DNA of 64,000 bases from Anabaena sp. UHCC 0187. GTDB taxonomy: Bacteria > Cyanobacteriota > Cyanobacteriia > Cyanobacteriales > Nostocaceae. The notes beneath the pieces are model-generated. The model did not search any database. It was not told the DNA's origin and saw only the letters and a program-made list of their open reading frames with translations. The stretch covers positions 110,906-174,905 of the forward strand of contig NZ_VILB01000004.1 in the NCBI RefSeq assembly GCF_009712035.1, read 5' to 3'. The position numbers and the translations under genes were made by a program. This document shows, piece by piece, positions 1 through 10,063 of the stretch; positions within the stretch are counted from its first letter, which is position 1, and each line of letters starts with the position of its first letter.

Positions 1-72
1 ATTGATATTGATTTTCCTAAAGTGTCAGCCAAAAACCTGAATATATTAAACATATAGTTTTGAGAATCCCGT

Positions 73-948
73 ATGTTCAATACCACTGAAATTATAATTG
101 ATGCTTTCGTCAGTCAAGTTCGAGAAGGATACCGACGCACCTATGGTGGCTTAAACACCAATTATCAAGACATCATTGCCTGGGCTGGTAATATGGCCTT
201 GGAAAATATCGCCAACAGTGATGCTCTCTACCATAACGTTGAACATTCTGTTTTGGTGACGCTGGTGGGACAAGAAATTTTGCGAGGTAAACAAATCCGC
301 GAAGGTGGTGTTTCCTGCGAAGATTGGCTTCATTGCATTATCTCCCTCCTCTGTCATGATATTGGTTATGTCAAGGGAGTTTGTCGCCAAGATCAAGAAG
401 CTGAAGGTTTATATGCTACTGGTCAAGATGGTGGCATGGTTTCACTTCCCTTTGGGGCTTCTGATGCTAGTCTAACTCCCTATCATGTAGACAGAGCTAA
501 ACAGTTTATTGATGAACGTTTTGGTGGTCATCCTCTGATTGATGCAGAAGTCATTAAGAGTAATATTGAATTAACTAGATTCCCTGTACCTGCGGTAGAT
601 GATCATCACGATTCCCAAAATTTTGCTGGTTTAGTCCGTGCTGCTGATTTAATTGGTCAACTTAGTGACCCCCGTTATTTAAGAAAAATCACCAGTTTAT
701 ACTATGAGTTTGAAGAAACAGGGGTAACTAAAGTTTTAGGATATCAAAATCCTGGAGATCTACGCAAAAACTACGCCAAGTTTTATTGGAATAGCGTTTA
801 TCCCTATATTACAGATGGCTTGCGTTATCTCTCTTTAACTCAGCAAGGTAAACAAGTTATCGCCAATCTTTACTCGAATGTGTTTGTGATTGAACATGAA
901 AAATCGCAACGAGAACCACAGTATTTTGCTGAACAATTCAAGTCTTAA
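73..948 (+). CDS. HD-domain metal-dependent phosphohydrolase-like protein
   Basis: A 291-residue soluble protein with no signal peptide. The HD signature is visible: a His pair in HNVEHS near residue 55-58 and CHDIGYVKG near residue 95, which together would form the divalent-metal site of the HD/PDEase fold. Members of this superfamily hydrolyse phosphoester bonds of nucleotides or second messengers; the substrate here cannot be read from sequence. The gene stands alone, with a hairpin terminator just after its stop. The ATG at 73 is the first start in the frame. The family call is firm, the specific function unknown. Confidence 0.8.
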   Translation: MFNTTEIIIDAFVSQVREGYRRTYGGLNTNYQDIIAWAGNMALENIANSDALYHNVEHSVLVTLVGQEILRGKQIREGGVSCEDWLHCIISLLCHDIGYVKGVCRQDQEAEGLYATGQDGGMVSLPFGASDASLTPYHVDRAKQFIDERFGGHPLIDAEVIKSNIELTRFPVPAVDDHHDSQNFAGLVRAADLIGQLSDPRYLRKITSLYYEFEETGVTKVLGYQNPGDLRKNYAKFYWNSVYPYITDGLRYLSLTQQGKQVIANLYSNVFVIEHEKSQREPQYFAEQFKS

Positions 949-954
949 TTATTT

Positions 955-987
955 AGCAAAGCTAATTTTTTGGCTTTGCTGTTTCTT
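955..987 (+). terminator. Rho-independent terminator after the HD gene
   Basis: An 8-bp perfect stem, AGCAAAGC with GCTTTGCT, starts seven bases after the HD stop codon. It is followed by GTTTCTT, a modest T-rich tail. Confidence 0.6.
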
Positions 988-1065
988 ACTTAGTCATGAA
1001 AAATATACGTGATTTAGTCGTTCCAGCTACTTCCAGATCCTTTGAATTCTTGTTAGCTTAAAAGG

Positions 1066-2508
1066 ATGTTAATTAATGCTCAACTTTTACTACAATTTCA
1101 ACGCTGTCAGCGACGACCTTTTTTAGACGTTCATGGTGATTACCTGCAACGAGAAATTCCTAATGAGTTAGTGCTGAAGGTACAACAGGATAAAATTGCT
1201 CATCATCAGCGAATAGTCAAAAAGTTAAGTTACTATGAACCTGATTATCCTTCAGGCAATTGGCAAGCAGGAGCAGCAGCTACCCTAGAATTGATGCAGC
1301 AAGGAGTTAATTACATTCGTCGTGGTGTGCTATTAACTACTTATGGTGAAAAATATACCTTGCTGAGTCGTCCAGATTTACTTGTCAAACAGCCAGGAAA
1401 ATCCCGTTTTGGTAATTGGAACTATGTCCCAGTCAATATTGAATTGGGTAAACGTCCTAAACAAGAATATCAAGTAGTTATTGCTTTTCATGCCCAAGTT
1501 TTAGCCACAGTTCAGGATGTGATTCTGAGTAAAGCTGGACTGATATTGCGAGATAAAGATAAAACCTATGTGGTGGATTTAGATAAATGGACACCACAAA
1601 TGTTAGATATTTTACATGAATACACCCAAGTAATTGAGTCAGCAGCACCACCAGAAATTTTTATTTCTCGGCAAAAATGTAATCTTTGTCCTTGGTATAA
1701 TTACTGTTATGCGAAAGCGAGATCCCAGGAACACCTTTCTCTGTTGCCAGGGGTAACACCAATTCGCTACACTCAACTGCAAAATCTAGCTATTACCACA
1801 TTAGAAGCACTTGCTCAGACCCATGCCAGCACTTTAGAAAACTTGACAGGATTTGACAGTAATGTGGCGGCTAAATTAGTTGTTCAAGCCCAATCTGTAT
1901 TCACCAAACAACCTTTAATTCTTCCTAATCCCTGTTCTCCAGAATATCTGACTTTTACAGCCCCTATTGAACTTTATTTTGATATTGAAGCCCAGCCAGA
2001 TTTAAATTTAAATTATCTTTTAGGTGTTTTAGTGGTGGATAGAGTTACCAACACCGAACAATTTTATTCTTTTTTAGCCGAAACACCAGAGGCAGAACCA
2101 TTAATTTGGCAGCAATTTCTGAATTTAGTGGATCAATATCCCCAAGCACCAATTTATCATTTTTGTGCTTATGAAGTAGATACCGTTAAACGCCTTGCTA
2201 AACTTTACCGCACACCACACTCCCACATTCAGCCCGTACTAAATCGGTTTATAGACATATATGAACAATTAATTCAAAGTGTAGCCTTACCAATAGACAG
2301 TTATGCCTTAAAAGCTATTGCCCGTTGGCTAGGATTTGCATGGCGTGATCAAGAAGCCAATGGTGCTAAATGTATTTATTGGTATGATAAATGGTTAGAA
2401 ACAGGCGATCGCACCTTATTAAAAATTATTCAAGACTACAACGAAGATGATTGTCGCGCCACTCGTACCGTCAAAGATTGGCTAGTCAACTTTTTTATAA
2501 GTGCATAA
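1066..2508 (+). CDS. TM0106-type RecB-like nuclease
   Basis: A 480-residue protein matching the TM0106 RecB-like family in layout. The N-terminal part is PD-(D/E)XK-like. Four cysteines, Cys14, Cys205, Cys208 and Cys214 (in CNLCPWYNYC), are placed as in Cas4/AddB-type 4Fe-4S nucleases. The C-terminal part begins with LYFDIEAQ near residue 306 and ends with DYNEDDCRAT, the acidic motifs of an RNase H-like 3'-5' exonuclease fold. A nuclease of unknown role in DNA or RNA metabolism is the likely function. No CRISPR or cas gene is nearby, so a Cas4 role is not supported. Confidence 0.78.
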   Translation: MLINAQLLLQFQRCQRRPFLDVHGDYLQREIPNELVLKVQQDKIAHHQRIVKKLSYYEPDYPSGNWQAGAAATLELMQQGVNYIRRGVLLTTYGEKYTLLSRPDLLVKQPGKSRFGNWNYVPVNIELGKRPKQEYQVVIAFHAQVLATVQDVILSKAGLILRDKDKTYVVDLDKWTPQMLDILHEYTQVIESAAPPEIFISRQKCNLCPWYNYCYAKARSQEHLSLLPGVTPIRYTQLQNLAITTLEALAQTHASTLENLTGFDSNVAAKLVVQAQSVFTKQPLILPNPCSPEYLTFTAPIELYFDIEAQPDLNLNYLLGVLVVDRVTNTEQFYSFLAETPEAEPLIWQQFLNLVDQYPQAPIYHFCAYEVDTVKRLAKLYRTPHSHIQPVLNRFIDIYEQLIQSVALPIDSYALKAIARWLGFAWRDQEANGAKCIYWYDKWLETGDRTLLKIIQDYNEDDCRATRTVKDWLVNFFISA

Positions 2509-2541
2509 TATATTCATAAAACTCCTGACTCCTACTATAAT

Positions 2542-3726
2542 ATGCTCCGTCTCCCAAAACCTCGCAAACTATCCCTAATCCTTCTCTTCACTATTCCACT
2601 AATTCTCATTAGTTTCTTTTTTAGTAATTTCGCTTCTGCCTCTTTCATCATCAGTAGTGTAGAGTTTATTGGACAAGCTACTTTACCGACCGGCTTATCT
2701 TTCCAAAAAACTGAAGTTGGTGGTTTATCGGGAATTACTTATGATGCCAGAAATAACCTATACTACGCAATTTCCGATGATAGAGGGCAAAAAGCACCTG
2801 CACGTTTTTACACATTATCAATTGATCTGAGCCAAGGTAAATTAACCAATAACGGTGTTATTCCCGTAGGTGTAACCAACTTATTAAATACAGATAATCA
2901 ACCTTTTTTACCTAATACCACTGATACAGAAGGGATAGCCCTCACCAATCAAGATACCATATTTGTTGCTTCTGAAGGTGATGTAGACAAACTCATCAAC
3001 CCCTTTATTAAAGAATTTGCTTTGGCTTCTGGACAAACAATTAGCACCCTACCCATACCAGATAAATTTTTACCAGATCCCCAAAAGCAAAAAGGTATCC
3101 GCAATAACTTAGCCTTTGAAAGTCTCACCATTACACCCAATCAGAAATTCCTATTTACAGCCAGCGAAAACGCCCTAATTCAAGATGGTACAGCAGCTAA
3201 ATCCGGTGTTGGTACTTCTTGCCGTATTTTGCAATATAACCTCTTCACCAAACAGCCAGAACAGGAATTTCTCTACCAAACACAACCAATCACACCGTTG
3301 TTTAATCCTACTGGTAAATTTGCCAGCGGCTTACCCGATTTACTAGCCCTCGATAATGAAGGACACTTTCTCAGTATAGAAAGAAGTTTTACAGGTTTGG
3401 GATTTACAGTTTTTTTATTTCAGGTTTCCTTAGACAAAGCTACCGACATTCATAGCCTGGAAAGCATTGTAAAAATTAATACTGACAGCATCAAGCCAGT
3501 AGAGAAAAAACTCCTCTTAGATTTACGAACTTTAGATGTATCATTAGATAATATTGAGGGATTGACCTTGGGCGCAAAACTACCCGACGGACAACCATCA
3601 CTGATTCTCATCAGCGATAATAATTTCAATGGGTTACAACAGACCCAAATTCTAGCCTTTAAACTGAAAATTGAATCACCGATGACTAGATTATTACGCC
3701 GATTGAGAATACCGAACGTTCAATAA
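2542..3726 (+). CDS. Esterase-like activity of phytase family protein, exported
   Basis: A 394-residue protein with an N-terminal hydrophobic signal/anchor (about residues 10-33, LSLILLFTIPLILISFFF). The body carries family hallmarks such as GGLSGITYDARNNLYYAISDDRG, split here by residue 75, TEGIAL, NLAFESLT and DNIEGLTL. The fold is expected to be a beta-propeller related to phytase-like phosphoesterases. It probably acts in the periplasm or outside the cell on a phosphoester substrate that is not known. It follows the nuclease gene by 33 bases on the same strand and may be co-transcribed, though the functions look unrelated. Confidence 0.75.
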   Translation: MLRLPKPRKLSLILLFTIPLILISFFFSNFASASFIISSVEFIGQATLPTGLSFQKTEVGGLSGITYDARNNLYYAISDDRGQKAPARFYTLSIDLSQGKLTNNGVIPVGVTNLLNTDNQPFLPNTTDTEGIALTNQDTIFVASEGDVDKLINPFIKEFALASGQTISTLPIPDKFLPDPQKQKGIRNNLAFESLTITPNQKFLFTASENALIQDGTAAKSGVGTSCRILQYNLFTKQPEQEFLYQTQPITPLFNPTGKFASGLPDLLALDNEGHFLSIERSFTGLGFTVFLFQVSLDKATDIHSLESIVKINTDSIKPVEKKLLLDLRTLDVSLDNIEGLTLGAKLPDGQPSLILISDNNFNGLQQTQILAFKLKIESPMTRLLRRLRIPNVQ

Positions 3727-4027
3727 TTATCAAGATTTTCCTATTACCGCATATTCACGTATATAATATATACATCTATTTTCCTTGCAGTCTGCTCCCA
3801 TATAATCATCAATAGGCAACAGTCACAACAACTAAAAATAATGTGGCATTATGTTGTCTTCATTTTAGCCTGTCAGTAATTATAAATGTGATATCAATCT
3901 TAGATTTAAAATCTCATCAAAATTATTGAAGTTGATGGATTTTTATAAACTTGATACCGACAACTTTGTGAAAATATTCAGAAGCAAATATACTAACACT
4001 TTTTAGTAGCTAAAATCAATTTAAAAT
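3727..4027. other. AT-rich intergenic gap before the kinase pair
   Basis: About 300 bases, very AT-rich, with no reading frame and no repeat shared with the rest of the window. It presumably contains the promoter of the downstream kinase gene, but no convincing -35/-10 pair stands out. Confidence 0.4.
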
Positions 4028-5677
4028 ATGAATAACAAAACACCTAAATCAGACATTTTTATTGACAAGCTATTAAATAACCGCTATTTAATCAAATATT
4101 TACTCGGACAAGGGGGCATGGGAAAAGTTTACCTAGCCGAAGATGTTTCTAAAGGATGTATGCTAGTAGCCGTGAAAATTCTCACCTTGCGTCTTACTAA
4201 TCAGCAGGTAGCAGAACGGTTTGGGAGAGAAATTTTTGTATCGGCTCAACTGGGTAAGAAAAGTAAAAATATTGTCCGCTTATTAAGCTATGGTGTAACT
4301 GAGAATAAAGTTCCCTTTTATGTAATGGAATATCTCAGAGGTAGACCATTAAACGTAATTATTAAAAAAAATTATTTAAATCTGCCAATATTTTTAGAAA
4401 TTTGTCAACAAATCTGTTTAGGACTGCATTTTGCTCATCAAGGTGTTCACCTCAAAGGGAAAATTTATCCTATAGTTCATAGAGATATAAAACCAGAAAA
4501 TATATTTATTAATGAAACCGGACAAAAATCAGAGATGGTGAAAATTCTCGATTTTGGGATTGCTAAATTTTTAACAGAAACTGGGGGAATGACACTAACA
4601 GAATCTTTTGTGGGTAGTTTACCTTACTCATCTCCAGAACACATGGAAGGACAAAAACACATAGATGCCCGTTCTGATATTTATAGCTTGGGACTGTTAA
4701 TGTTTGAAATGCTGACGGGGAAACATCCCTTCCATAATACCAGTAAATCTTTTGGTACTTGGTATCACCTCCATCATTTTCAAAACCCTCCAACTTTTAC
4801 AGAGGTAAATCCCCAAGTTGAAGTTCCCGATAAATTACAAAAATTAGTCATCAGTTGTTTAGCTAAAAATCCAAATAAAAGACCTCAGAACGTTAAAGAA
4901 ATATTATCTAATTTAGAAGAGATTAAAACACAAATAGATAAAAAAAATCATCTATTAGTTAATTCTAAAACGACTGATAGTCAGGAATTTATGCCCACAC
5001 CAGCAGTAGAATTAATCCTGGTTACAGCCATTACTGAAAAAGAATGTGTGCAAAAAAAATGGCCTAAAAGTAAACCAGTTGCACTAATTGGATTTCCTCA
5101 TCTTTTATATACACAACAAGGTTTTATCCCAACTTTTTGGGCTATGCTACCCCAGCAAGAAATTGATAAATTCATTAACAATAAACATCATACTGAGTTG
5201 ATTAGCCAAATGCAGATATATCCAATGGTATTATGGATAACAATGCTATATGATGAAAAATCTTCTCTGACTAGATGGTTATCCCACTATTTAGATATAA
5301 AAAATGAATTCGGGCAAAAAATTATCAAATCTTTAGAAAGAGTAGGTTATTATCATCTACTATTTTTTAGCGTGGAAAACCCAAATCATCAACCCAAAGT
5401 CATGACTTTGACTTTAAGTGCTATACAACGTCAATATTTGACTGACTGTATAAACGTAAATTATGTAGAAAATATCAATATTTCACCCCAGCAAGCTAAA
5501 AATTTACTTAAAATTGACTATGAAAAAGTTAAATTACAAATAGCAGAGAATTTAAATCGAGACGAACAAAAAATTACAGGTTGTGCAAAATCATGGATAG
5601 CTAAGATATTTGATAGTTTCTTAAGAAAAAATTCAGCGATAAATCGTGATCATTCAGAGTCAATAACCCCACCATGA
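4028..5677 (+). CDS. Serine/threonine protein kinase with uncharacterised C-terminal domain
   Basis: A 549-residue Hanks-type kinase. Visible motifs are the glycine loop GQGGMGKVYLAED (about residues 26-38), the VAVKIL lysine, the catalytic loop VHRDIKPEN, DFGIAKF and an APE-like SPEH segment, so it should be active. After about residue 310 comes a roughly 200-residue region with no recognised domain (starting WPKSKPV, then MLPQQEI, PMVLWITMLYD and LSHYLDIK). The same block occurs in the next gene. There is no transmembrane helix, so it is probably cytoplasmic. The pair with the 5906 gene looks like a tandem duplication. Confidence 0.88.
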   Translation: MNNKTPKSDIFIDKLLNNRYLIKYLLGQGGMGKVYLAEDVSKGCMLVAVKILTLRLTNQQVAERFGREIFVSAQLGKKSKNIVRLLSYGVTENKVPFYVMEYLRGRPLNVIIKKNYLNLPIFLEICQQICLGLHFAHQGVHLKGKIYPIVHRDIKPENIFINETGQKSEMVKILDFGIAKFLTETGGMTLTESFVGSLPYSSPEHMEGQKHIDARSDIYSLGLLMFEMLTGKHPFHNTSKSFGTWYHLHHFQNPPTFTEVNPQVEVPDKLQKLVISCLAKNPNKRPQNVKEILSNLEEIKTQIDKKNHLLVNSKTTDSQEFMPTPAVELILVTAITEKECVQKKWPKSKPVALIGFPHLLYTQQGFIPTFWAMLPQQEIDKFINNKHHTELISQMQIYPMVLWITMLYDEKSSLTRWLSHYLDIKNEFGQKIIKSLERVGYYHLLFFSVENPNHQPKVMTLTLSAIQRQYLTDCINVNYVENINISPQQAKNLLKIDYEKVKLQIAENLNRDEQKITGCAKSWIAKIFDSFLRKNSAINRDHSESITPP

Positions 5678-5762
5678 AGAAGATAAGCTAGTCAGAAAGC
5701 AAATCTTAAGGTTAGGACTCGTACCCACAAAAGATTAATGCGGATACGCACTTCTAAATCGT

Positions 5763-5798
5763 CATGCTATGCCTACAGCACACTACGTGAACGCTATC
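5763..5798. repeat. Member of the interspersed GCTATGCC...GTGAACGCTATC repeat family
   Basis: This stretch contains GCTATGCCTACAGCACAC followed by ACGTGAACGCTATC. It closely resembles 63672-63706, the right half of an ATGGCTAACGCC repeat copy. It sits in the gap between the two kinase genes. Confidence 0.6.
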
Positions 5799-5905
5799 GG
5801 ACACATTCCTTGGCTATTTATTGAGTCGTTGGATGAAATTTGTTTTAGTTCTGACTCCTGACTGCTAAATTTTGTAATATTTACCTATATCTAGAGGTTA
5901 TCGAA

Positions 5906-7378
5906 GTGAATAATAGCCCATACCTATCTCCACAAAATCAGGAGTTGGTGGCCAACCGTTATCAAATCAAAACATTAATTGACAGGGGTAGCATGGGTGA
6001 GGTGTTTCTAGCAGAAGATATGTTGCTAGGAGGAACACCAGTTGCCATTAAGTTTTTATCTCAAACTGTTACTGATCCTCAAATACAAGAAAGCTTTAAC
6101 CGAGAAGCTCTCCTTAGTGCAGCTTTAAGTCAAAAAAGTATTCATATTGTCCGTGCTTATGATTATGGTGTAACTAATAATGGCAACCCATATTATGTCA
6201 TGGAATATTTATCTGGACAGAGTTTAAAGGAATTAATTCCCCTGCCGATCCCAATGTTTCTGAATCTATCACGTCAAATTTGTTTAGGCTTAAAATGCGC
6301 TCATCAAGGTGTGAATATTGACGGAAAAGTTCATCCCTTAGTTCATAGAGATATTAAGCCAGCTAACATTATTGTCACCCCTGACCCCATATTAGGTAAA
6401 TTAGCCAAAATATTGGATTTTGGGATTGCTAAATTCCTCAATAATACAGGAGTCATTACTGCTAGCCAAGGATTTCATGGGACTTTACCATACTGTTCTC
6501 CTGAACAATTAGAAGGAGGAAATTTAGATAGTCGCTCAGATATTTATAGTTTGGGAGTGATGATGTTTGAAATGTTGACAGGGCAAAAACCTTGGCAACC
6601 AGAAACAGATGGCTTTGGAGCTTGGTATCGAGTGCATTTATTTGAACCACCAAAACATATATCTGATATTAATCCCCATCTCCAAATTCCCCAGCAGCTA
6701 AATGATTTAATTATGAATTGTTTAGCAAAAAAGCCAGAGCAGCGTCCCCAAAATATGGCAAAAATTCTCCAAGTTTTGGAGAATATAGAACAATCTACTG
6801 ACCAGATATCTTTAGCTTCAGGTCTTAGGAATACTGTATCATCAAAACAAAGAATCATCCCTGATCAACAGTTCATTTGGCCTGAAAGTAAACCAATTCA
6901 AGAAATTGTTTTTCCACAGCTAATCACTGAAGAAAAAGTACATAAAGCTTCTTTGTGGTTAATGTTGCCTCAATCAGAAATTCAAAATTATGCCTATACT
7001 ACCCGTTACACTCGATTTATTTTTATTACACATCCCCATCCAATGTTGTTATGGATAACACTACTTTACGACCGTGACCTGACTCCTAAGTGGCTACCAT
7101 GCTATTTAGATATGAAAAATTCCCAAAATCTAAAATTGATGTGGACATTGGCGGAAACTGAGTGCTATTCCTTGCTGTTCTTTGCCTTAGAACCCCCCCA
7201 TCACTGCACTAATATTTTCAGTCTCAGCATTTCTCCCCCACAAACACAAAACCTCAAAAGTTGGGTGCAACAAAGTCTGAAATTAACAGACTCTAACCAA
7301 ACCCTAATTAGTAAAAACTGGTTGAAGCAGCAATACAAGGAGATACAATTAAAAATATTAAAACATCTAGAAGCGTAA
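5906..7378 (+). CDS. Serine/threonine protein kinase, paralogue of the upstream kinase
   Basis: A 490-residue Hanks-type kinase starting at GTG 5906, with AGAGGTT upstream as a plausible ribosome binding site. The kinase motifs are IDRGSMGEVFLAED, VAIKFL, HRDIKPAN and DFGIAKF. The first glycine of the loop is replaced, but the catalytic residues remain. The C-terminal 170 residues repeat the unassigned domain of the 4028 gene: WPESKPI, WLMLPQSEI, PMLLWITLLYD, YLDMKN and YSLLFFALE. Targets are unknown. The two genes are separated by 228 bases containing an interspersed repeat, so they may not be one transcript. Confidence 0.87.
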   Translation: MNNSPYLSPQNQELVANRYQIKTLIDRGSMGEVFLAEDMLLGGTPVAIKFLSQTVTDPQIQESFNREALLSAALSQKSIHIVRAYDYGVTNNGNPYYVMEYLSGQSLKELIPLPIPMFLNLSRQICLGLKCAHQGVNIDGKVHPLVHRDIKPANIIVTPDPILGKLAKILDFGIAKFLNNTGVITASQGFHGTLPYCSPEQLEGGNLDSRSDIYSLGVMMFEMLTGQKPWQPETDGFGAWYRVHLFEPPKHISDINPHLQIPQQLNDLIMNCLAKKPEQRPQNMAKILQVLENIEQSTDQISLASGLRNTVSSKQRIIPDQQFIWPESKPIQEIVFPQLITEEKVHKASLWLMLPQSEIQNYAYTTRYTRFIFITHPHPMLLWITLLYDRDLTPKWLPCYLDMKNSQNLKLMWTLAETECYSLLFFALEPPHHCTNIFSLSISPPQTQNLKSWVQQSLKLTDSNQTLISKNWLKQQYKEIQLKILKHLEA

Positions 7379-7477
7379 ATTTTCTCATGTAAGTAGCAAC
7401 TGAAATTGAGGAAGCAGATACTTTTTCCTAATTATCCTGTTCCTAATTCCCCTCAAAAAAAATTTTTCGCAAACTAC

Positions 7478-7506
7478 TTGACAACTAGAAAAGGAATAGG
7501 CATAAT
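7478..7506 (+). promoter_or_regulatory. Sigma-70-type promoter of tRNA-Asp
   Basis: A consensus -35 TTGACA (7478-7483) is separated by 17 bases from a -10 CATAAT (7501-7506), ending 29 bases before the mature tRNA 5' end. This is the clearest housekeeping promoter in the window. Confidence 0.75.
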
Positions 7507-7535
7507 AGTGAGAGTGCAAGTAACGAAGCAATCGA

Positions 7536-7609
7536 GGGACTGTAGTTCAATTGGTTAGAGCACCGCCCTGTCACGGCGGAAGTTGCGGGTTCGAGCCCCG
7601 TCAGTCCCG
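7536..7609 (+). tRNA. tRNA-Asp (GTC)
   Basis: Complete 74-base cloverleaf: acceptor stem GGGACTG/CAGTCCC with discriminator G, anticodon stem CCGCC/GGCGG, loop CTGTCAC with anticodon GTC at 7570-7572, and T arm GCGGG-TTCGAGC-CCCGT. CCA is not encoded. It lies upstream of gltX on the same strand with a good promoter. Confidence 0.95.
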
Positions 7610-7707
7610 TTCTAAAATGCTGAATAGAAAATACTGAGGTTATGAAAAAGACTCACAGGTTCTTATTCAGTAGGTGTAATCATGATTTGTAAAAGAGAGA
7701 ATCAACT

Positions 7708-9150
7708 GTGACCGTTAGAGTCCGTATAGCTCCGAGTCCTACCGGAAATTTACACATTGGTACAGCGAGAACCGCTGTATTTAATTATTTGTTCGCCCGT
7801 CACCATGATGGGAAATTTATTTTAAGAATCGAAGATACAGATTTAGAGCGATCGCGTCCAGAATACACAGATAATATTTTGGCTGGACTCCGCTGGTTAG
7901 GATTGAACTGGGATGAAGGTCCATTTTTCCAATCTCAACGCCTCCATCTTTACAAAGAAGCAGTTCAAAAATTACTAGATCAAGGGTTAGCTTACCGCTG
8001 CTACACCACATCCGAAGAATTAGATGCACTGCGAGAAGGGCAAAAAGCCAGAGGGGAAGCGCCTCGCTATGATAACCGTCACCGTCATCTTACCCCAGAA
8101 CAAAGGGCTGAGTTTGAAGCTCAAGGGCGTTCTTCTGTAATTCGTTTCCAAATCGCCGATGATCGGGAAATTGTTTGGAATGATTTAGTGCGGGGGAAAA
8201 TGAGTTGGCGCGGTAGCGATTTGGGTGGTGATATGGTCATTGCTCGCGCCGCTACTGATGGTACTGGTCAACCACTATATAATTTTGTGGTGGTTGTGGA
8301 TGACATTGATATGGAAATTAGTCATGTCATTCGTGGTGAAGACCATATCTCTAATACTCCTAAACAAATTTTGTTGTATGAAGCTTTGGGGGGGAAAATT
8401 CCCGAATTTGCTCACACACCTTTGATTTTGAATCAAGAAGGGCGGAAACTATCGAAGCGAGATGGAGTAACTTCCATTTGTGACTTTCAAGAAATGGGCT
8501 TTGTTGCGGAAGGTTTAGTCAACTATATGACTTTGCTGGGATGGTCACCAGCGGATTCTACTCAAGAAATCTTCAATTTAGAATCAGCAGCTAAAGATTT
8601 TGGCTTTGAGCGGGTAAATAAAGCTGGTGCTAAATTTGACTGGGATAAATTGGATTGGTTGAATAGTCAATATCTCCACAGTATGCCAGTTGATAAGCTA
8701 ACAGATTTAGTTGTTCCCTTCTGGTCAAAAGCTGGGTTTCAATTTACTGGTGGGAGAGAACGGCCTTGGTTAGAGCAGCTAGTGGCGTTAATTGCGGCTA
8801 GTTTGACTCGATTGGTGGATGCTGTGGACATGACCAAAGTATTTTTTACTGAGGGGGTAGAATTGACTGAAGAAGGCAGTCAACAACTACAGCAAGAAGG
8901 TGTGAAGACTGTACTGCAAGCAATTATCACAGCTTTAGAAAGTCAACCAGAGTTAACTGCCGATGTTGCCCAGGATATTATTAAGCAAGTTGTGAAATCA
9001 GAAAAGGTGAAAAAAGGCTTAGTCATGCGATCGCTCAGAGCCGCCTTGACCGGGGATGTACACGGACCAGACCTAATCCAATCTTGGCTACTATTAAATC
9101 AAATTGGTTTAGACAAAGCCCGTTTAAATCAGGCAATTAGTAATCACTAA
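7708..9150 (+). CDS. gltX: Glutamyl-tRNA synthetase
   Basis: A 480-residue class I aminoacyl-tRNA synthetase that charges tRNA-Glu; in cyanobacteria the enzyme is typically non-discriminating and also feeds tetrapyrrole synthesis through Glu-tRNA. The HIGH motif appears as [12 protein letters not shown] near residue 10 and the KMSKS equivalent as KLSKRDG near residue 250. Length is typical of the family. The start is GTG 7708, giving the characteristic N-terminus [12 protein letters not shown], with AAGAGAGA upstream. It lies 99 bases after tRNA-Asp. Confidence 0.96.
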   Translation: MTVRVRIAPSPTGNLHIGTARTAVFNYLFARHHDGKFILRIEDTDLERSRPEYTDNILAGLRWLGLNWDEGPFFQSQRLHLYKEAVQKLLDQGLAYRCYTTSEELDALREGQKARGEAPRYDNRHRHLTPEQRAEFEAQGRSSVIRFQIADDREIVWNDLVRGKMSWRGSDLGGDMVIARAATDGTGQPLYNFVVVVDDIDMEISHVIRGEDHISNTPKQILLYEALGGKIPEFAHTPLILNQEGRKLSKRDGVTSICDFQEMGFVAEGLVNYMTLLGWSPADSTQEIFNLESAAKDFGFERVNKAGAKFDWDKLDWLNSQYLHSMPVDKLTDLVVPFWSKAGFQFTGGRERPWLEQLVALIAASLTRLVDAVDMTKVFFTEGVELTEEGSQQLQQEGVKTVLQAIITALESQPELTADVAQDIIKQVVKSEKVKKGLVMRSLRAALTGDVHGPDLIQSWLLLNQIGLDKARLNQAISNH

Positions 9151-9282
9151 TTATTGGGTATTGGGTAAGAGTTTTCTGAAATTTTAAATTCCCCCCCTGC
9201 GGTACTCAAGTCTTTTCTGCAAAGGAACTTGAGACCGTAAATTAATGTCTTTAAAGATATTTAGGAATCTTCTCTAATTGCA

Positions 9283-9765
9283 ATGTCAAAAATAGCTTTT
9301 ACCACAGAAATCATAGTTATACTCTGCATTACAGCCGGATTTAATTCAGTCGCTAATGCTCAAACAGCTTCACCGATTTTTGGAGATATGACCATTCAGC
9401 ATCCATTTTCTCCAGATCCATTAACAGTAAGGGGAATGAGTGGTGGTTCCATACCAGGAAGCAAAATAGCTGGAAAAGCAGAAACAGCGCCAACAGGTCC
9501 ATGTAAAGGATTTGTGGATGAAACACCAGACCATACCCTAAAACTCACAAGTAAATTTGACTACCTGAAATTAGTAGTTCAAAGTCCTGCGGACACGACC
9601 ATGATTGTCAAAGGACCCGGTGGAACTTGGTGTAATGATGACTTTGACGGTAAAAATCCCGGTATTGTTGGGGAATGGCTACCAGGTACTTATCAAATTT
9701 GGATTGGTTCTTATCAAGAAAATGAATCCCTACCTTATACCTTAAAAATTACGGAAGTTAAGTAA
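9283..9765 (+). CDS. Small exported protein, unknown function
   Basis: A 160-residue protein with an N-terminal signal peptide (hydrophobic residues 8-20, cleavage probably after ANA at about residue 26). The mature part has two cysteines (in GPCKGF and TWCNDD), which could form a disulfide. A beta-rich tail, LKLVVQSPADTTMIVKGP then GEWLPGTYQIWIGSY, resembles pre-peptidase C-terminal or jelly-roll accessory domains. Expected in the periplasm or outside. No partner gene is evident; gltX lies 132 bases upstream. Confidence 0.65.
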   Translation: MSKIAFTTEIIVILCITAGFNSVANAQTASPIFGDMTIQHPFSPDPLTVRGMSGGSIPGSKIAGKAETAPTGPCKGFVDETPDHTLKLTSKFDYLKLVVQSPADTTMIVKGPGGTWCNDDFDGKNPGIVGEWLPGTYQIWIGSYQENESLPYTLKITEVK

Positions 9766-10063
9766 GAAGAGGGTTTCGACCTTTTTTAGATCAGCTTTTT
9801 CCCCTGGACTTGTGCTTGTAGGGCAACTTTGTATTAGAATTAAGTTAAGTTTAATTAAGATTCTTGATAAAAATCGTGGGTCTGCCATAAAACATCTCAT
9901 TCTCAGACTGAAATTAAACAAAATCGTCTGAAACTGTGATTTTTGTGATGTTTATGATTAACTGTGATGACAGACTAATTAATCATCTAAATCAAATTAA
10001 TCACGTAACTCATAGTTTAGACATTCCCTATAGAGCATATTGACATTTAGAGGCAAATTAAAG
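9766..10063. other. Leader region upstream of ftsH
   Basis: About 300 bases without a gene. It is AT-rich and includes a short recurring GTGATG/TGTGATTT pattern (about 9930-9970). No riboswitch or RNA fold is recognised. It presumably holds the ftsH promoter. Confidence 0.35.
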
